Origin: Acinetobacter courvalinii
Lineage (GTDB): Bacteria; Pseudomonadota; Gammaproteobacteria; Pseudomonadales; Moraxellaceae
Length of the DNA stretch: 64,000 bases
Assembly: GCF_014635545.1 (NCBI RefSeq)
Contig: NZ_BMDA01000008.1
Span: 1 to 64,000 of the forward strand
Direction of reading: 5' to 3'
Shown here piece by piece: positions 30,761 through 41,287 of the stretch. The notes beneath the pieces were generated by a model. The model had not been told where the DNA came from, ran no database searches, and saw nothing but the letters and a program-made list of their open reading frames with translations. Each line of letters begins with the position of its first letter. Position 1 is the first letter of the stretch. Made by a program: the position numbers and the translations under genes.

Positions 30761-32062
30761 GTGAAACCAGTTCGTCTGGCGATACTCGGTCTTGGTACTG
30801 TAGGTGGTGGAGCCCTTAAATTACTACAAGAAAATGCTGCGGAAATTAAACGCCGTACCGGTCGAGAAATTCAAATTACACACGTAGGCACACGCCGTCC
30901 ACGTCCAGATTTACAACTCGAAGGAATTAAACAAAGCGATGACTTGATGGAGATCGTGCGTCAACCTGATGTTGATGTGGTGGTCGAAGTCATGGGTGGC
31001 ATTCATCCTGCGTATGAAGTCATCATGGAAGCCATTAAACATGGCAAACAGGTGGTGACAGCCAATAAAGCATTACTGGCTGAACATGGCAATGAGCTAT
31101 TTAAGGCAGCAGAAGACAATGCGGTGCAAATTGCTTATGAAGCAGCAGTTGCAGGCGGGATTCCAATCATTAAAGTCATCCGTGAAGGTCTTGCAGCCAA
31201 CCATATCGAATGGCTTGCCGGGATCATCAATGGTACAGGCAACTTCATTCTGACTGAAATGCGTGAAAAAGGTCGTGCTTTTGAAGATGTGTTAAAAGAA
31301 GCGCAAGAACTCGGTTATGCCGAAGCGGACCCAACCTTTGATGTTGAAGGTATTGATGCTGCACACAAACTCACCATTTTAGCTTCATGTGCATTTGGTA
31401 TCCCGTTACAGTTCAATAAGGTCTATACCGAAGGCATCAGCAAAATCACCGCTCAGGACGTGAAATATGCCGAAGAACTTGGTTTCCGTATCAAGCACTT
31501 GGGTATTGCACGCCGTGCCGACAAAGGCATTGAGCTACGTGTGCATCCAACCCTGATCCCTGCGGAAGAATTGATTGCCAATGTCAATGGCGTGAAAAAT
31601 GCCGTACTGGTGCAAGCCAATGCCGTTGGCCCGACTTTATATTACGGGGCTGGTGCTGGTGCAGGTCCAACTGCTTCAGCTGTGGTTGCAGACGTGATTG
31701 ATATCGTGCGTGATATTTCGTATACCGAAGATGGCGCTGGAACAATTCCTCAGCTGGCCTTTGAAGCACTCACCAATGTGCCAATCCTCAGCCGTGAAGA
31801 AATGACCACAGGCTATTACATTCGCCTCAATGCTGAAGACCAAACCGGTGTATTGGCAGATGTGACGACCATTCTGAGCCGTGCCGGCATCAGTATTGAT
31901 GCCATCATGCAGCAATCGCGCTTAAAAGACCTGATTCCTATCGTGATTTTAACCGATCCGATCGTTGAATCTAAAATGGACGAAGCGCTTGCCCAAATTC
32001 AAGCATTACCTGCAATTCGTGGCGAAATCGTGAGAATTCGTTTAGAATCGCTCGATAGTTAA
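30761..32062 (+). CDS. hom: Homoserine dehydrogenase
   Basis: NAD(P)H-dependent reduction of aspartate semialdehyde to homoserine, leading to threonine and methionine. The Rossmann motif AILGLGTVGGG opens the protein, with NKALLAEHG, GIINGTGNFILTEM and GYAEADPTFDVEGIDAAHKL downstream and a C-terminal ACT domain (TGVLADVTTILSRAGISIDA). Start GTG 30761 has GGAG six bases upstream and gives 433 residues. thrC follows; the pair supplies threonine. Confidence 0.95.
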   Translation: MKPVRLAILGLGTVGGGALKLLQENAAEIKRRTGREIQITHVGTRRPRPDLQLEGIKQSDDLMEIVRQPDVDVVVEVMGGIHPAYEVIMEAIKHGKQVVTANKALLAEHGNELFKAAEDNAVQIAYEAAVAGGIPIIKVIREGLAANHIEWLAGIINGTGNFILTEMREKGRAFEDVLKEAQELGYAEADPTFDVEGIDAAHKLTILASCAFGIPLQFNKVYTEGISKITAQDVKYAEELGFRIKHLGIARRADKGIELRVHPTLIPAEELIANVNGVKNAVLVQANAVGPTLYYGAGAGAGPTASAVVADVIDIVRDISYTEDGAGTIPQLAFEALTNVPILSREEMTTGYYIRLNAEDQTGVLADVTTILSRAGISIDAIMQQSRLKDLIPIVILTDPIVESKMDEALAQIQALPAIRGEIVRIRLESLDS

Positions 32063-32105
32063 TCAGTTTAAATCCCCTCACCCTTCTTCACTCAAGAATG
32101 GAACT

Positions 32106-32125
32106 GCTCTCTTTTGAAAGGGAGC
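32106..32125. repeat. Short stem-loop repeat, copy 3
   Basis: GCTCTCTTT pairs with AAAGGGAGC (one wobble) around two bases, in the hom-thrC spacer. Confidence 0.4.
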
Positions 32126-32169
32126 CTGTTGAGCGGGATTTTTTCTCTACCTTATATTGGAACACCATC

Positions 32170-33309
32170 ATGTCGAATGCCAATCGTTATACTGGTCTTG
32201 TAGATCGTTATCGTGACCGTTTACCTGTGTCTGCAACTACACGCGCAATTTCTTTAGGTGAAGGTAATACTCCACTGATTAAACTCGAGAACATTCCACG
32301 TATTATTGGCAAAAACGTCGAAATTTATGTGAAATACGAAGGTCTGAACCCAACCGGTTCATTTAAAGACCGTGGTATGACCATGGCGGTGACCAAAGCA
32401 GTTGAAGAAGGCTCTAAAGCGATTATCTGTGCCTCTACCGGTAATACTTCAGCAGCAGCGGCAGCTTATGCAGCGCGTGCAGGTATCAAAGCATTCGTGT
32501 TGATCCCGGAAGGCAAAATTGCCATGGGTAAAATGGCGCAGGCAATGATGTACGGCGCGATCACCATGCAAATCCGCGGTAACTTCGATGATGGTATGCG
32601 CTTGGTCAAAGAAGTGGCTGATCAGGCACCTGTAACGATTGTCAACTCGATCAATCCTTATCGTTTGCAAGGTCAAAAAACCATTGCTTATGAAATCGTG
32701 GAAGCATTGGGTCGTGCACCTGATTATCACTGCTTGCCTGTGGGTAACGCGGGGAACATCACCGCACACTGGATGGGTTATACCGAAGCTGTTGCCAACC
32801 AACCTGCAGATCAGTTCGAGCAAGTGATTTATGATGCGGCGACAGAACAGTTCACAGGTCCTAAACCAGAAGGCCTACCAACCATGGTGGGTTACCAGGC
32901 TTCTGGCGCTGCGCCATTCTTACGTGGTGCACCTGTTGAAAATCCTGAAACAGTTGCAACTGCGATTCGTATCGGTAATCCACAAAGCTGGAATCATGCC
33001 AAAGCAGTGGTACGTGACTCTAAAGGCTGGTTCGATGAACTTCAAGACAGCGAAATCCTGGAAGCGCAACGTTTACTTTCAATGTACGAAGGCGTATTTG
33101 TAGAACCTGCGTCTGCCGCTTCAATTGGCGGTGCAATCCGTGACATCAAGGCAGGTAAAATTGCTGAAGGTTCTGTGATCGTATGTACCGTGACAGGTAA
33201 TGGCTTAAAAGATCCAGATACGGCCATCAAGCAATGTGCTGATGCGGTAATGTTGTCCATCGATGCAACCATGGATCAGGTCAAAGACTCTATTCTTTCA
33301 AATATGTAA
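32170..33309 (+). CDS. thrC: Threonine synthase
   Basis: PLP enzyme converting O-phosphohomoserine to threonine. The PLP lysine is in NPTGSFKDRGM, and SLGEGNTPLIKL, STGNTSAAAAAYAARAGI and PVGNAGNITAHWMGY are family motifs, while TVTGNGLKDPDTA is near the C-terminus. Start ATG 32170 gives 379 residues, the normal size for the short bacterial type; the longer frame begins in the spacer. It follows hom by about 100 bases. Confidence 0.95.
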   Translation: MSNANRYTGLVDRYRDRLPVSATTRAISLGEGNTPLIKLENIPRIIGKNVEIYVKYEGLNPTGSFKDRGMTMAVTKAVEEGSKAIICASTGNTSAAAAAYAARAGIKAFVLIPEGKIAMGKMAQAMMYGAITMQIRGNFDDGMRLVKEVADQAPVTIVNSINPYRLQGQKTIAYEIVEALGRAPDYHCLPVGNAGNITAHWMGYTEAVANQPADQFEQVIYDAATEQFTGPKPEGLPTMVGYQASGAAPFLRGAPVENPETVATAIRIGNPQSWNHAKAVVRDSKGWFDELQDSEILEAQRLLSMYEGVFVEPASAASIGGAIRDIKAGKIAEGSVIVCTVTGNGLKDPDTAIKQCADAVMLSIDATMDQVKDSILSNM

Positions 33310-33324
33310 GTATCAAGTCTGAAA

Positions 33325-33358
33325 TAAAAAAAACCAGTTGCCCGCAACTGGTTTTTTT
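33325..33358 (+). terminator. Terminator after thrC
   Basis: AAACCAGTTG pairs with CAACTGGTTT around CCCG and is followed by T7. Confidence 0.88.
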
Positions 33359-33395
33359 ATACGTTCACTTAAAATCAGTCATTTCTAGTGGCAAT

Positions 33396-33424
33396 AAAAA
33401 ACGCTTCCTGATGAAGCGTTTTTT
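33396..33424 (-). terminator. Terminator after pbpG
   Basis: AAACGCTTC pairs with GAAGCGTTT; on the minus strand a T6 run follows. Confidence 0.85.
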
Positions 33425-33437
33425 ACATCAACCGACA

Positions 33438-34502
33438 TTAAACACGTTTTGGTAAACTGCTTAACCAGGTTAATAAATTGGTTGCATCGCTATTGCGTGC
33501 TTGTGAACTTGGTGCGCCCAATAACACGACCACAGCGGGACGTGAGTTCACCGTCGTATGCATCACCACACAACGACCTGCTTCATTGATATAACCCGTT
33601 TTTGACAGGTTAATGTTCCAGCCACCATTACGCACTAAAGCATTGGTATTGTTCGACTTGAGTACACGGTAGCCAAGGTTGAAGTCATAGGTTGGTGTGG
33701 TTGAGAATTGGCGGATAAGACCGTATTGCGAAGCGGTACTTACCAGAATGCCTAAGTCACGTGCAGAAGAGACATTATGCGGATCAAGCCCGGTTGACTC
33801 AGCATAACGTGTCGAAGTCATGCCCAATTGCCTCGCTTTGGCGTTCATCGCTGCAATAAATGCAGGACGACCACCTGGGTAAGTACGTGCCAATGCAGCC
33901 GCTGCTGGATTTTCAGACTTCATCAAGGCAAACAACAATGCTTCAGCGCGGTTCATCTTATCGCCAGCACGTAAGGTTGAGCTTGAGTTTTTACCGCCTG
34001 CACCTGCGAAATCAATCGACTCAAGGGTAATCTCTTCCGACATATTTAAGCGCGCATCAGCAGTCACCACCGCGGTCATCAATTTGGTAATTGAAGCAAT
34101 CGGAACCGACATGTTACTGTTTTTGCTGTACAGCACCTCACCTGTTTGTGCATCCATGACCAGCGCAGCACGTGCATTCACTGATGGCTGGCTGCTATAG
34201 CCAAACGTATCGCGAATCTGTGTCGATTGCTGCGGAGCACTTGAGGAAGAAATTGAAGCTGAACCACCGTTACGTAATGTTGTGGTCACAGAGGTTGAAC
34301 CTTGAGGACCAATCTCTAAGGGTTCATCATCTTCCATTAACTGGCTCGCATCACTTGCTGACCAGTTTAAGGTTGCTGAACCACTCGCACGCGAAGAAGC
34401 TGGATTGTTATTCACAACCAGTTCAGCAAAACTTGTTGAACTCCACGCCAACAAGATAGACATGCTTAGAACATGCATGATAGATTTTTTAGAATTTTTC
34501 AC
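33438..34502 (-). CDS. pbpG: D-alanyl-D-alanine endopeptidase (PBP7/8)
   Basis: Periplasmic low-molecular-weight penicillin-binding protein that cuts peptide cross-links. Signal peptide to about residue 26 (SSTSFA). A Ser/Pro-rich region without known domain spans about 30-105. The active-site motifs follow: SITK, SEN and KTG (SKTGYINEAG). MDAQTGEVLYSKN marks the start of the catalytic domain. 354 residues is typical. DacA-type carboxypeptidases are the alternative, but the missing C-terminal beta domain and anchor favour PbpG. Confidence 0.9.
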   Translation of the reverse strand: MKNSKKSIMHVLSMSILLAWSSTSFAELVVNNNPASSRASGSATLNWSASDASQLMEDDEPLEIGPQGSTSVTTTLRNGGSASISSSSAPQQSTQIRDTFGYSSQPSVNARAALVMDAQTGEVLYSKNSNMSVPIASITKLMTAVVTADARLNMSEEITLESIDFAGAGGKNSSSTLRAGDKMNRAEALLFALMKSENPAAAALARTYPGGRPAFIAAMNAKARQLGMTSTRYAESTGLDPHNVSSARDLGILVSTASQYGLIRQFSTTPTYDFNLGYRVLKSNNTNALVRNGGWNINLSKTGYINEAGRCVVMHTTVNSRPAVVVLLGAPSSQARNSDATNLLTWLSSLPKRV

Positions 34503-34700
34503 GACACAATACTCAACTCAGGACGCTGCACATTTGCGCTTACCACCATTATGCCTTACATTTGAACAAATCGGGTAAAGCTTTTGTAGACACAATTGTG
34601 TACAACTATTCTCTAAAAACGAAGAATAGGATTGCTAATTTTGTCGTTTCATTGCAAGCTAATTTTGCTTTATGTAACAAAAAACCAGTGTTTTTGAAAA

Positions 34701-34707
34701 AAGGAGG
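34701..34707 (+). promoter_or_regulatory. Ribosome-binding site fixing a TTG start for gacA
   Basis: A full AAGGAGG lies five bases before TTG at 34713. It identifies TTG as the start, giving MITVLVVDDH, the expected GacA N-terminus. Confidence 0.8.
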
Positions 34708-34712
34708 TCTTC

Positions 34713-35348
34713 TTGATCACTGTTCTCGTTGTTGATGATCATGAACTCGTGCGCACCGGGATTTGCCGTATGCTCGAAGACCACCCCGATGTCGAGGTGA
34801 TCGGACAGGCTGAATCTGGAGAAGAAGCGATTGCGCTGGTTCGCCAGAAACATCCCCAAGTGGTATTGCTAGACGTGAATATGCCTGGCATTGGTGGAGT
34901 TGAGACAACGCGACGTTTATTACAGAGTGCACCTGAAACCAAGGTCATTGCTGTCAGCGGTCTGGCGGAAGAGCCCTACCCATCCCTTTTACTCAAAGCA
35001 GGTGCCAAAGGCTATATCACCAAAGGTGCGCCAATCTCTGAGATGGTCCGTGCGATCAATAAAGTCATGCAAGGCGGCAAGTATTTCAGTGCAGATATTG
35101 CCGAGCAACTGGCCAGCTCTTACCTTTCTGACACCCAGCAGTCTCCTTTTGATGCTTTATCAGAACGTGAAATGCAGGTCGCGATGATGGTGGTGAACTG
35201 TATCAGTGCACAGGAAATTGCAGATAAATTATTTGTCAGCGTGAAGACCGTAAATACTTATCGCTACCGTATTTTTGAAAAACTGGCGATTGATAGTGAT
35301 GTCAAACTGACGCATCTTGCGATACGCTATGGACTGATTAAACCTTAA
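34713..35348 (+). CDS. gacA: Response regulator GacA (UvrY/BarA family)
   Basis: NarL/FixJ-type regulator of the GacSA pathway, which elsewhere drives Csr small RNAs. The receiver domain (1-120) has VVDDHELVRTG, Asp54 in LLDVNMPG and Lys in YITKG. The C-terminal LuxR-type HTH (about 145-205) has LSEREMQVAMMVV and ISAQEIADKLFVSVKTVNTYRYRI. 211 residues matches GacA. The cognate GacS kinase is not in the window. pilS follows 26 bases later, so the three regulators may share transcripts. Confidence 0.91.
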   Translation: MITVLVVDDHELVRTGICRMLEDHPDVEVIGQAESGEEAIALVRQKHPQVVLLDVNMPGIGGVETTRRLLQSAPETKVIAVSGLAEEPYPSLLLKAGAKGYITKGAPISEMVRAINKVMQGGKYFSADIAEQLASSYLSDTQQSPFDALSEREMQVAMMVVNCISAQEIADKLFVSVKTVNTYRYRIFEKLAIDSDVKLTHLAIRYGLIKP

Positions 35349-35374
35349 AATACTTACAATAATAGTCAACGCCT

Positions 35375-36943
35375 ATGTTAGGGAAAATTGCATCATCGGT
35401 CTCTCAGACCGTCTATCGACTGGGCGTTTGGTATAGCGGCTATCGGCTGATTATTGCCGTTAGCCTGCTGCTGATTTATTTACTCACTGCCGAGCAATTG
35501 AGCAGTAACTATATCTATCCAATATTATATTTTTATACCCTGATTGCGTATATCACGCTGAATATCATTCAGCTTTTTATGTTGCATCTGGTCCCTGTGC
35601 AGGTGTCCAGACAGCTGATTGTGATTTTCCTGATTGACGTCATCTGCTTGAGTTTAATCACATTTTCAGCGGGTGGACCGAATCTGCAACTGAGCTTGCT
35701 CTATGTCATCATTATTTTCTCCTCGGCCATTTTATTAAATTCACAGTTATCACTGATCATCACCCTGTTTGCCGTGATCATGGTGGTTTACCAGCGCTTT
35801 TTGGGTGACTTCTTTGATTCAGCCAATTTAACTCATCTCGGCAATAGTATTTTTCTGGCCTTTTTATTTTTTGTGGTGCATGCCATTGGCCGCATCGCGG
35901 TTCAACGTTTTAAGATTTTAGAAACCCTCACCTTTCATCAATCGATTGAAATCCATCAACTGCAAAATATTAACCGTTATATTCTCGAGCAGATTGAAGA
36001 CGGTTATCTGGTACTCGATGAAAGCAACCATATTGTCCTGACCAATCCGGCAGCCAACACTTTACTGGGAATTTATCTACCTGTTTCTCTTGAAAAAACA
36101 CCACTCATCAAGTTACAACCGGATCTATTTGAACTGATCAAGTTTAGTGATTTAAAAGACGGTGAAGAGTTCAGTTTTGAATCACAACAAAGCCCGTATA
36201 CGGTTCATGTTCGGGTTAAACATCTGATCGTTCCTGAACAAGCGCTGGTGTTACTGATCTTAAAAGATGCCCAGAAACTGACCCAGCAGGTGCAACAACT
36301 CAAGCTGGCGGCATTAGGCCAACTGTCTGCCAGTATTGCCCATGAGATTCGCAATCCATTGGCCGCCATTGTTCAGGCTAATGAGTTACTTAAAGACAGT
36401 GATGCACATCAGCAAGAAATGCTGTCACGCATGATTAGCAAGCAAGCCAAACGTATTGATAGCATCGTCCAAGATACTTTGGCGATGGCTCGCAATCGGC
36501 CAACCGAAGCCCAACCCATCCAGCTCACCTCGTTCTTTGACAGTTTATTGAATGAAGATCTGGCTGATGCCAAACAGATGATCCGGTTAAAACAACCCGA
36601 ACAGACGACGATCGTATTTGATGAAAAACAATTACGCCAGGTGCTGATTAATCTGATCCGGAATGCGTTACGTCATAACGCCACCGATGCCCCCTTTATC
36701 GAAGTGGATGTTCATGAAAAAGAAGGTCGAATCTGTATCGATGTCATCGATTTTGGGATGGGTGTCTCAAAACGGGATATTTCTCAGTTATTCAAACCAT
36801 TTTTTAGTACCGAAATTAAAGGAACTGGTTTAGGATTGTACTTGTCTCATACATTTTGTGAGGCGAATCATGCAAAGCTCACCTATATAGAGCGACAACA
36901 AGGAGCATGTTTCAGGATGGAATGCTCAAAATTCATAGATTAG
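35375..36943 (+). CDS. pilS: Type IV pilus sensor histidine kinase PilS
   Basis: Membrane sensor that controls PilR and through it pilin expression. Six hydrophobic segments occupy about residues 20-185, a PAS-like region follows (ILEQIEDGYLVLDESNHIVLTNPAANTLL), then the HisKA box ASIAHEIRNPLAAIVQANELL and the ATPase domain with LINLIRNALRHNA, DFGMGV and GTGLGLYLS. 522 residues. It lies immediately before pilR on the same strand, which settles the name. Confidence 0.92.
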   Translation: MLGKIASSVSQTVYRLGVWYSGYRLIIAVSLLLIYLLTAEQLSSNYIYPILYFYTLIAYITLNIIQLFMLHLVPVQVSRQLIVIFLIDVICLSLITFSAGGPNLQLSLLYVIIIFSSAILLNSQLSLIITLFAVIMVVYQRFLGDFFDSANLTHLGNSIFLAFLFFVVHAIGRIAVQRFKILETLTFHQSIEIHQLQNINRYILEQIEDGYLVLDESNHIVLTNPAANTLLGIYLPVSLEKTPLIKLQPDLFELIKFSDLKDGEEFSFESQQSPYTVHVRVKHLIVPEQALVLLILKDAQKLTQQVQQLKLAALGQLSASIAHEIRNPLAAIVQANELLKDSDAHQQEMLSRMISKQAKRIDSIVQDTLAMARNRPTEAQPIQLTSFFDSLLNEDLADAKQMIRLKQPEQTTIVFDEKQLRQVLINLIRNALRHNATDAPFIEVDVHEKEGRICIDVIDFGMGVSKRDISQLFKPFFSTEIKGTGLGLYLSHTFCEANHAKLTYIERQQGACFRMECSKFID

Positions 36944-36961
36944 ATTAGGTTTTTCGGGGAA

Positions 36962-38398
36962 ATGGCAACAAAACAACCACTCGTCTTGCTCGTAGACGAT
37001 GAAGAGGATTTATGTCTTTTAATGCAGATGACGCTTGCGCGGATGGGCATCAAAACACATATCGCTTATCGGGTCGAACAGGCAAAAAAATTCTTCACTG
37101 AATTCCAGTACGATGCATGCTTAACAGATTTAAATCTTCCGGACGGGAATGGTTTAGACCTGGTGAAACATGTCACTCAAAACTATCCTAACACGCCGAT
37201 CGCAGTGCTTACTGCCTATGGCAACATGGACATCGCCATCGCAGCACTTAAAGCAGGTGCCTTTGACTTTGTCAGCAAACCGGTCAACCAGATGCATCTG
37301 GATCAGTTAATCCAGAAAGCTTTGAACCGGCCTCAGCCAGAACAGGAAGCTGCTGAAACTGCTTTAGAAAACAAGCTTCTGATTGGACGTTCAGCACCGA
37401 TCCAGCAACTTCGCATTGCTTTAAAGAAAATTGCACGTTCTCAAGCACCTGTATTTATCACAGGTGAATCAGGTACAGGCAAAGAAGTCGTAGCCAATCT
37501 GGTACATCGTTTAAGTAACCGCAGCGAAGGGCCGTTTATTGCCATTAACTGTGGTGCCATTCCAACCGAATTGATGGAAAGCGAGTTATTTGGACACAAG
37601 AAAGGTAGCTTCACTGGAGCTACACAAGATAAGCAAGGCTTAATTCTGTCTGCGCACGGCGGTAGTTTATTTCTGGATGAAATTGCTGAATTGCCGTTAA
37701 ACATGCAGGTCAAATTACTACGTGCGGTGCAGGAAAAGAAAATTCGTCCGGTCGGTTCAGATCAGGAGATTGATGTCGATTTCCGTGTGATTAGTGCCAG
37801 CCATCAGGATCTGGAAATGCTGGTCCAGCAAGGCCGCTTCCGTCAGGACCTGTTCTTCCGTATTCATGTGATGGATCTGGTGTTGCCGCCATTACGTGAG
37901 CGTGGTCAGGATATTCTGTTACTGGCCAATCACTTTATTCAAAAGATCAGTCAGGAATGGGAAGTGTCGGTGAAGACACTGTCTTCTCGTGCAGAGCAGT
38001 TCTTGTTACAGCAATATTTCCCGGGCAATGTACGCGAATTGCGTAATATCATTGAACGTGCCATTACACTCAGTGATGACGAAACCATTGATCTGGCTCA
38101 CTTGCAAACTGCGCCGTTACGTAGCTCGATTGCAAATCCGGCCCCTGCATTTGCCAATGCACCGGCAGAAGAAATCGAAACGCCTCACCATTCTGCCAGT
38201 CCAACAATGAGTTCGAAAAAACTGCCACCAGAAGGTTTAGAGCGCTATTTAGAGAATATCGAAAAAGAGATTCTGCTAAATGCCTTGAATCTGACCCACT
38301 GGAACCGGACTTTAGCGGCGAAAAAGTTGGGAATGACCTTCCGCTCTTTACGCTATCGACTGAAAAAATTCGGTTTGGATACTGAAGATGATGAATAA
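36962..38398 (+). CDS. pilR: Sigma54-dependent response regulator PilR
   Basis: Activates sigma54 promoters such as that of pilin. Receiver domain with VDDEEDL, Asp56 (CLTDLNLPDGNG) and Lys in FVSKPV. AAA+ domain (about 140-370) with Walker A GESGTGKE, the sigma54-contacting loop GSFTGAT (Ser instead of the usual Ala in GAFTGA), and Walker B GGSLFLDEIAEL. C-terminal Fis-type HTH: NRTLAAKKLGMTFRSLRYRL. 478 residues. Separated from pilS by 18 bases and followed by a terminator. Confidence 0.94.
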   Translation: MATKQPLVLLVDDEEDLCLLMQMTLARMGIKTHIAYRVEQAKKFFTEFQYDACLTDLNLPDGNGLDLVKHVTQNYPNTPIAVLTAYGNMDIAIAALKAGAFDFVSKPVNQMHLDQLIQKALNRPQPEQEAAETALENKLLIGRSAPIQQLRIALKKIARSQAPVFITGESGTGKEVVANLVHRLSNRSEGPFIAINCGAIPTELMESELFGHKKGSFTGATQDKQGLILSAHGGSLFLDEIAELPLNMQVKLLRAVQEKKIRPVGSDQEIDVDFRVISASHQDLEMLVQQGRFRQDLFFRIHVMDLVLPPLRERGQDILLLANHFIQKISQEWEVSVKTLSSRAEQFLLQQYFPGNVRELRNIIERAITLSDDETIDLAHLQTAPLRSSIANPAPAFANAPAEEIETPHHSASPTMSSKKLPPEGLERYLENIEKEILLNALNLTHWNRTLAAKKLGMTFRSLRYRLKKFGLDTEDDE

Positions 38399-38407
38399 AT
38401 TTTAATC

Positions 38408-38440
38408 ATAAAGCCCCTTTGTTAAGGGGCTTTATTTTTT
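38408..38440. terminator. Bidirectional terminator between pilR and ctp
   Basis: AAAGCCCCTT pairs with AAGGGGCTTT, with A/T runs on both sides; it overlaps the stop codon of the convergent protease gene. Confidence 0.83.
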
Positions 38441-39611
38441 AGTATCGGCTTTTCAACACCAGATCAGTGACATGTTCCAGGTAGGTATCTTCTTTCATTT
38501 CAGGTGGCAAAGGCGAAATCTGATTCGGTTGAATGCCTTGCCCCTCAATCATATTGCCATTGGGGGTGTAGTAATGTGAGACCGTCATTTGCAAGGCAGC
38601 GCCACTCGGTAACGGGAACAGCTTCTGCACCACGCCTTTACCATAACTATTTTCCCCCACGACCCAGGCACGCTTATGTTCTTTCAGCGCTGCGGTAAAC
38701 ACTTCGGCTGCCGAGGCGGATCGTTTATTAATTAAAATACCGAGTTTCAGATTCTGAAATTCAAAGGAAGGTAGGGCCTGAAACTGTTGGTCGCCTTCAG
38801 AACGGCTTTTGGTAGTCACAATCAATCCCTGATTCAGGAACAAATCCGCTGACTCAACCGCAGCAGACAATAGGCCCCCCGGATTATTACGTAAATCCAG
38901 AACCACGGCCTTGAGTTTGCTAGAGCTATATTCTTCGATTAAACGTTTAATTTCATTGGCAGTGTCTTGCTGAAACACCCTAATTTTAAGTACAAGTACC
39001 TGATTATGCATTAAAACAGGTTCAATATCGGTTTCTACTTTCTTGTTTCGGACCAGAATGGTGGTGCTGTTATTATTTTCAGGCTGGATCTGCACGGTAC
39101 TGCCAATTGAGCCATACAGCAGGCCTTGTACCTGATCCTGATTAAGATTTTTTAATTCCTGATTGTCCACTTTAATAATGGCTTGGCCGTTGCGCAAACC
39201 CAGCTTGCTCGAATCAGAACCCGCTTTTAAATCCTGAATCTGCCAGGATTTAGCATGTGCATCATAATTTAAATTAAAATCGACCGAGGCCAAATCGCCT
39301 TCGGTATATTGAATCAGTTGACGGTATTCTTCTGCCGACAGATAACGGGAATAACGGTCCAGACCACTGACCAGTCCTTTGATTGATTGCTGAAAGAGCG
39401 CATCGTCCGACTTCTTATCGACATAGTTATCTTTCACAATCCCGTAAATCTGGACAAATTGCTGAATCGATTCAATCGGGACTTCCGCCGTACGCGGCGC
39501 GTCTTCGGTCCATCCCGACGCATGGGTAACAGGTGCAGCATCAATACTATGCCCCCAACACATCAACAAACTTGCACATAAGGCTCGGTAAATGTTGTTG
39601 TGCTGGGTCAT
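38439..39611 (-). CDS. ctpA: C-terminal processing peptidase, S41 family
   Basis: Periplasmic tail-specific protease. Signal peptide to about residue 25 (SIDA/AP). An N-terminal helical part (YGIVKDNYVDKKSDDAL) is followed by a PDZ domain (about 120-185) and the catalytic S41 domain with LDLRNNPGGLLSAAVESADLF, the nucleophile in NKRSASAAEVF and the Lys in NSYGKGVVQ. 390 residues, shorter than E. coli Prc and close to the CtpA type. Ten bases downstream of gpmI, so possibly cotranscribed. Confidence 0.9.
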   Translation of the reverse strand: MTQHNNIYRALCASLLMCWGHSIDAAPVTHASGWTEDAPRTAEVPIESIQQFVQIYGIVKDNYVDKKSDDALFQQSIKGLVSGLDRYSRYLSAEEYRQLIQYTEGDLASVDFNLNYDAHAKSWQIQDLKAGSDSSKLGLRNGQAIIKVDNQELKNLNQDQVQGLLYGSIGSTVQIQPENNNSTTILVRNKKVETDIEPVLMHNQVLVLKIRVFQQDTANEIKRLIEEYSSSKLKAVVLDLRNNPGGLLSAAVESADLFLNQGLIVTTKSRSEGDQQFQALPSFEFQNLKLGILINKRSASAAEVFTAALKEHKRAWVVGENSYGKGVVQKLFPLPSGAALQMTVSHYYTPNGNMIEGQGIQPNQISPLPPEMKEDTYLEHVTDLVLKSRY

Positions 39612-39620
39612 TGCTTCACC

Positions 39621-41165
39621 TTATTTTAAAGTAATTAAGTTCTTACCCTGCATTTCTGGCGGTACAGGAATGTGCATTAAATGCAGGAGTGTGGGCGCCA
39701 CATCAGCCAATACCCCGCCTTCTGCAATAATTGCTTGCGTCGGACCAACATAAATAAATGGCACCAGTTCAGTGGTATGTTGGGTATGCACCTGACCACT
39801 GTCATAGTCTTGCATTTGCTCTACATTACCATGATCCGCAGTAATTAACATGTGTCCTTTGTTTGCCATGACTGCATCGTAAACACGACCCAAGCAGGTA
39901 TCCACCGTTTCAACCGCTTTTACTGCCGCATCAAAAACGCCGGTATGCCCGACCATATCGCCGTTGGCATAGTTCACCACCAACAGATCAAACTCACCTG
40001 AATTGATGGCATTGACCAACTCATCGGTCACTTCATAAGCGCTCATTTCAGGCTTTAAATCATAGGTTGCAACATTCGGTGATGGAATCAGGATACGCTT
40101 TTCACCCGGATATTCATCTTCGCGCCCACCGCTAAAGAAGAAAGTCACATGGGCATATTTTTCGGTTTCAGCAATACGCAATTGAGTTTTGCCCAAATCA
40201 GACAGGTATTCACCAATCGAGTTTTTTAGCCCTTCTGGCATATATGCAACTGGTGCATCAATGCTGGCCTGATAACGGGTCAACATCACGAATTTAGATA
40301 AATTCGGCAGTACTTTACGTTCAAAACCGGCAAAATCCTTTTCCACAAACGCACGGGTAATTTCACGCGCACGATCGGCACGGAAGTTCATGAATACAAT
40401 GCTGTCGCCATCTTGTACTTTGGTGACATCACCGATGCGCGTGGCTTTAACAAACTCATCATTTTCATTGGCTGCATAGGCTTGTTCCAAACCTTCAACC
40501 GCAGAATTGGTGACACGTACGGCTTCGCCTTCTGTAATTAAACGATAAGCCTGTTCCACACGGTCCCAACGGTTGTCACGGTCCATCGCGAAATAACGGC
40601 CAATCATCGACACAATACGACCCTGATTTGGATATTGTGCGAACAAGGCATCCAGTTTTTCTAATGATGGTTGCGCACTGCGTGGTGGTGTATCACGGCC
40701 GTCCAGAAAAGCGTGTAAATACACTTTTGCACCGCGTTTTAACGCCAGTTCGCACATGGCGACAATATGATCTTGATGCGAGTGCACACCGCCTTCCGAC
40801 AACAAGCCCATCACGTGTACGGCGCCATTGGCTGCTTTAGCCTTTTCAACCGCATCCACCAGAACTTCATGCTCAAAAAAAGCACCGGTACGAATATCTT
40901 TGGTAATACGGGTGAAATCCTGATACAACACACGACCTGCTCCCAGATTCATATGCCCGACTTCAGAGTTACCCATTTGACCATCAGGCAGACCGACATC
41001 TTCACCGGAGCCAGAAATTAAACTATTCGGATGCTTGGCTTTCATTGCCGTGAGGTTGGGTGTTTTTGCTGCCAGAAAGGCATTGTCATCAACTGCTTCA
41101 CGATGTCCTACGCCATCCATGATTACGAGAACGTGAGGAATTTTGCCAGCATTTGCATCCGTCAT
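39621..41165 (-). CDS. gpmI: 2,3-bisphosphoglycerate-independent phosphoglycerate mutase
   Basis: Interconverts 3- and 2-phosphoglycerate in glycolysis using two metal ions. The alkaline-phosphatase-type core has [12 protein letters not shown], the phosphoserine region [41 protein letters not shown] and [10 protein letters not shown]. The 514 residues are the normal length. It has the next-downstream ctp gene 9 bases away. Confidence 0.95.
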   Translation of the reverse strand: MTDANAGKIPHVLVIMDGVGHREAVDDNAFLAAKTPNLTAMKAKHPNSLISGSGEDVGLPDGQMGNSEVGHMNLGAGRVLYQDFTRITKDIRTGAFFEHEVLVDAVEKAKAANGAVHVMGLLSEGGVHSHQDHIVAMCELALKRGAKVYLHAFLDGRDTPPRSAQPSLEKLDALFAQYPNQGRIVSMIGRYFAMDRDNRWDRVEQAYRLITEGEAVRVTNSAVEGLEQAYAANENDEFVKATRIGDVTKVQDGDSIVFMNFRADRAREITRAFVEKDFAGFERKVLPNLSKFVMLTRYQASIDAPVAYMPEGLKNSIGEYLSDLGKTQLRIAETEKYAHVTFFFSGGREDEYPGEKRILIPSPNVATYDLKPEMSAYEVTDELVNAINSGEFDLLVVNYANGDMVGHTGVFDAAVKAVETVDTCLGRVYDAVMANKGHMLITADHGNVEQMQDYDSGQVHTQHTTELVPFIYVGPTQAIIAEGGVLADVAPTLLHLMHIPVPPEMQGKNLITLK

Positions 41166-41287
41166 AATGGACTCTCTATTTGTCGATCATTTGTTCGGTC
41201 TATTTTACCGAAGTTTAAGGTATTTCTCTATGACCCCACTCATGGCTTTCATTAATAGCGATGATAGCGCCCATGAATCAAAGTCCT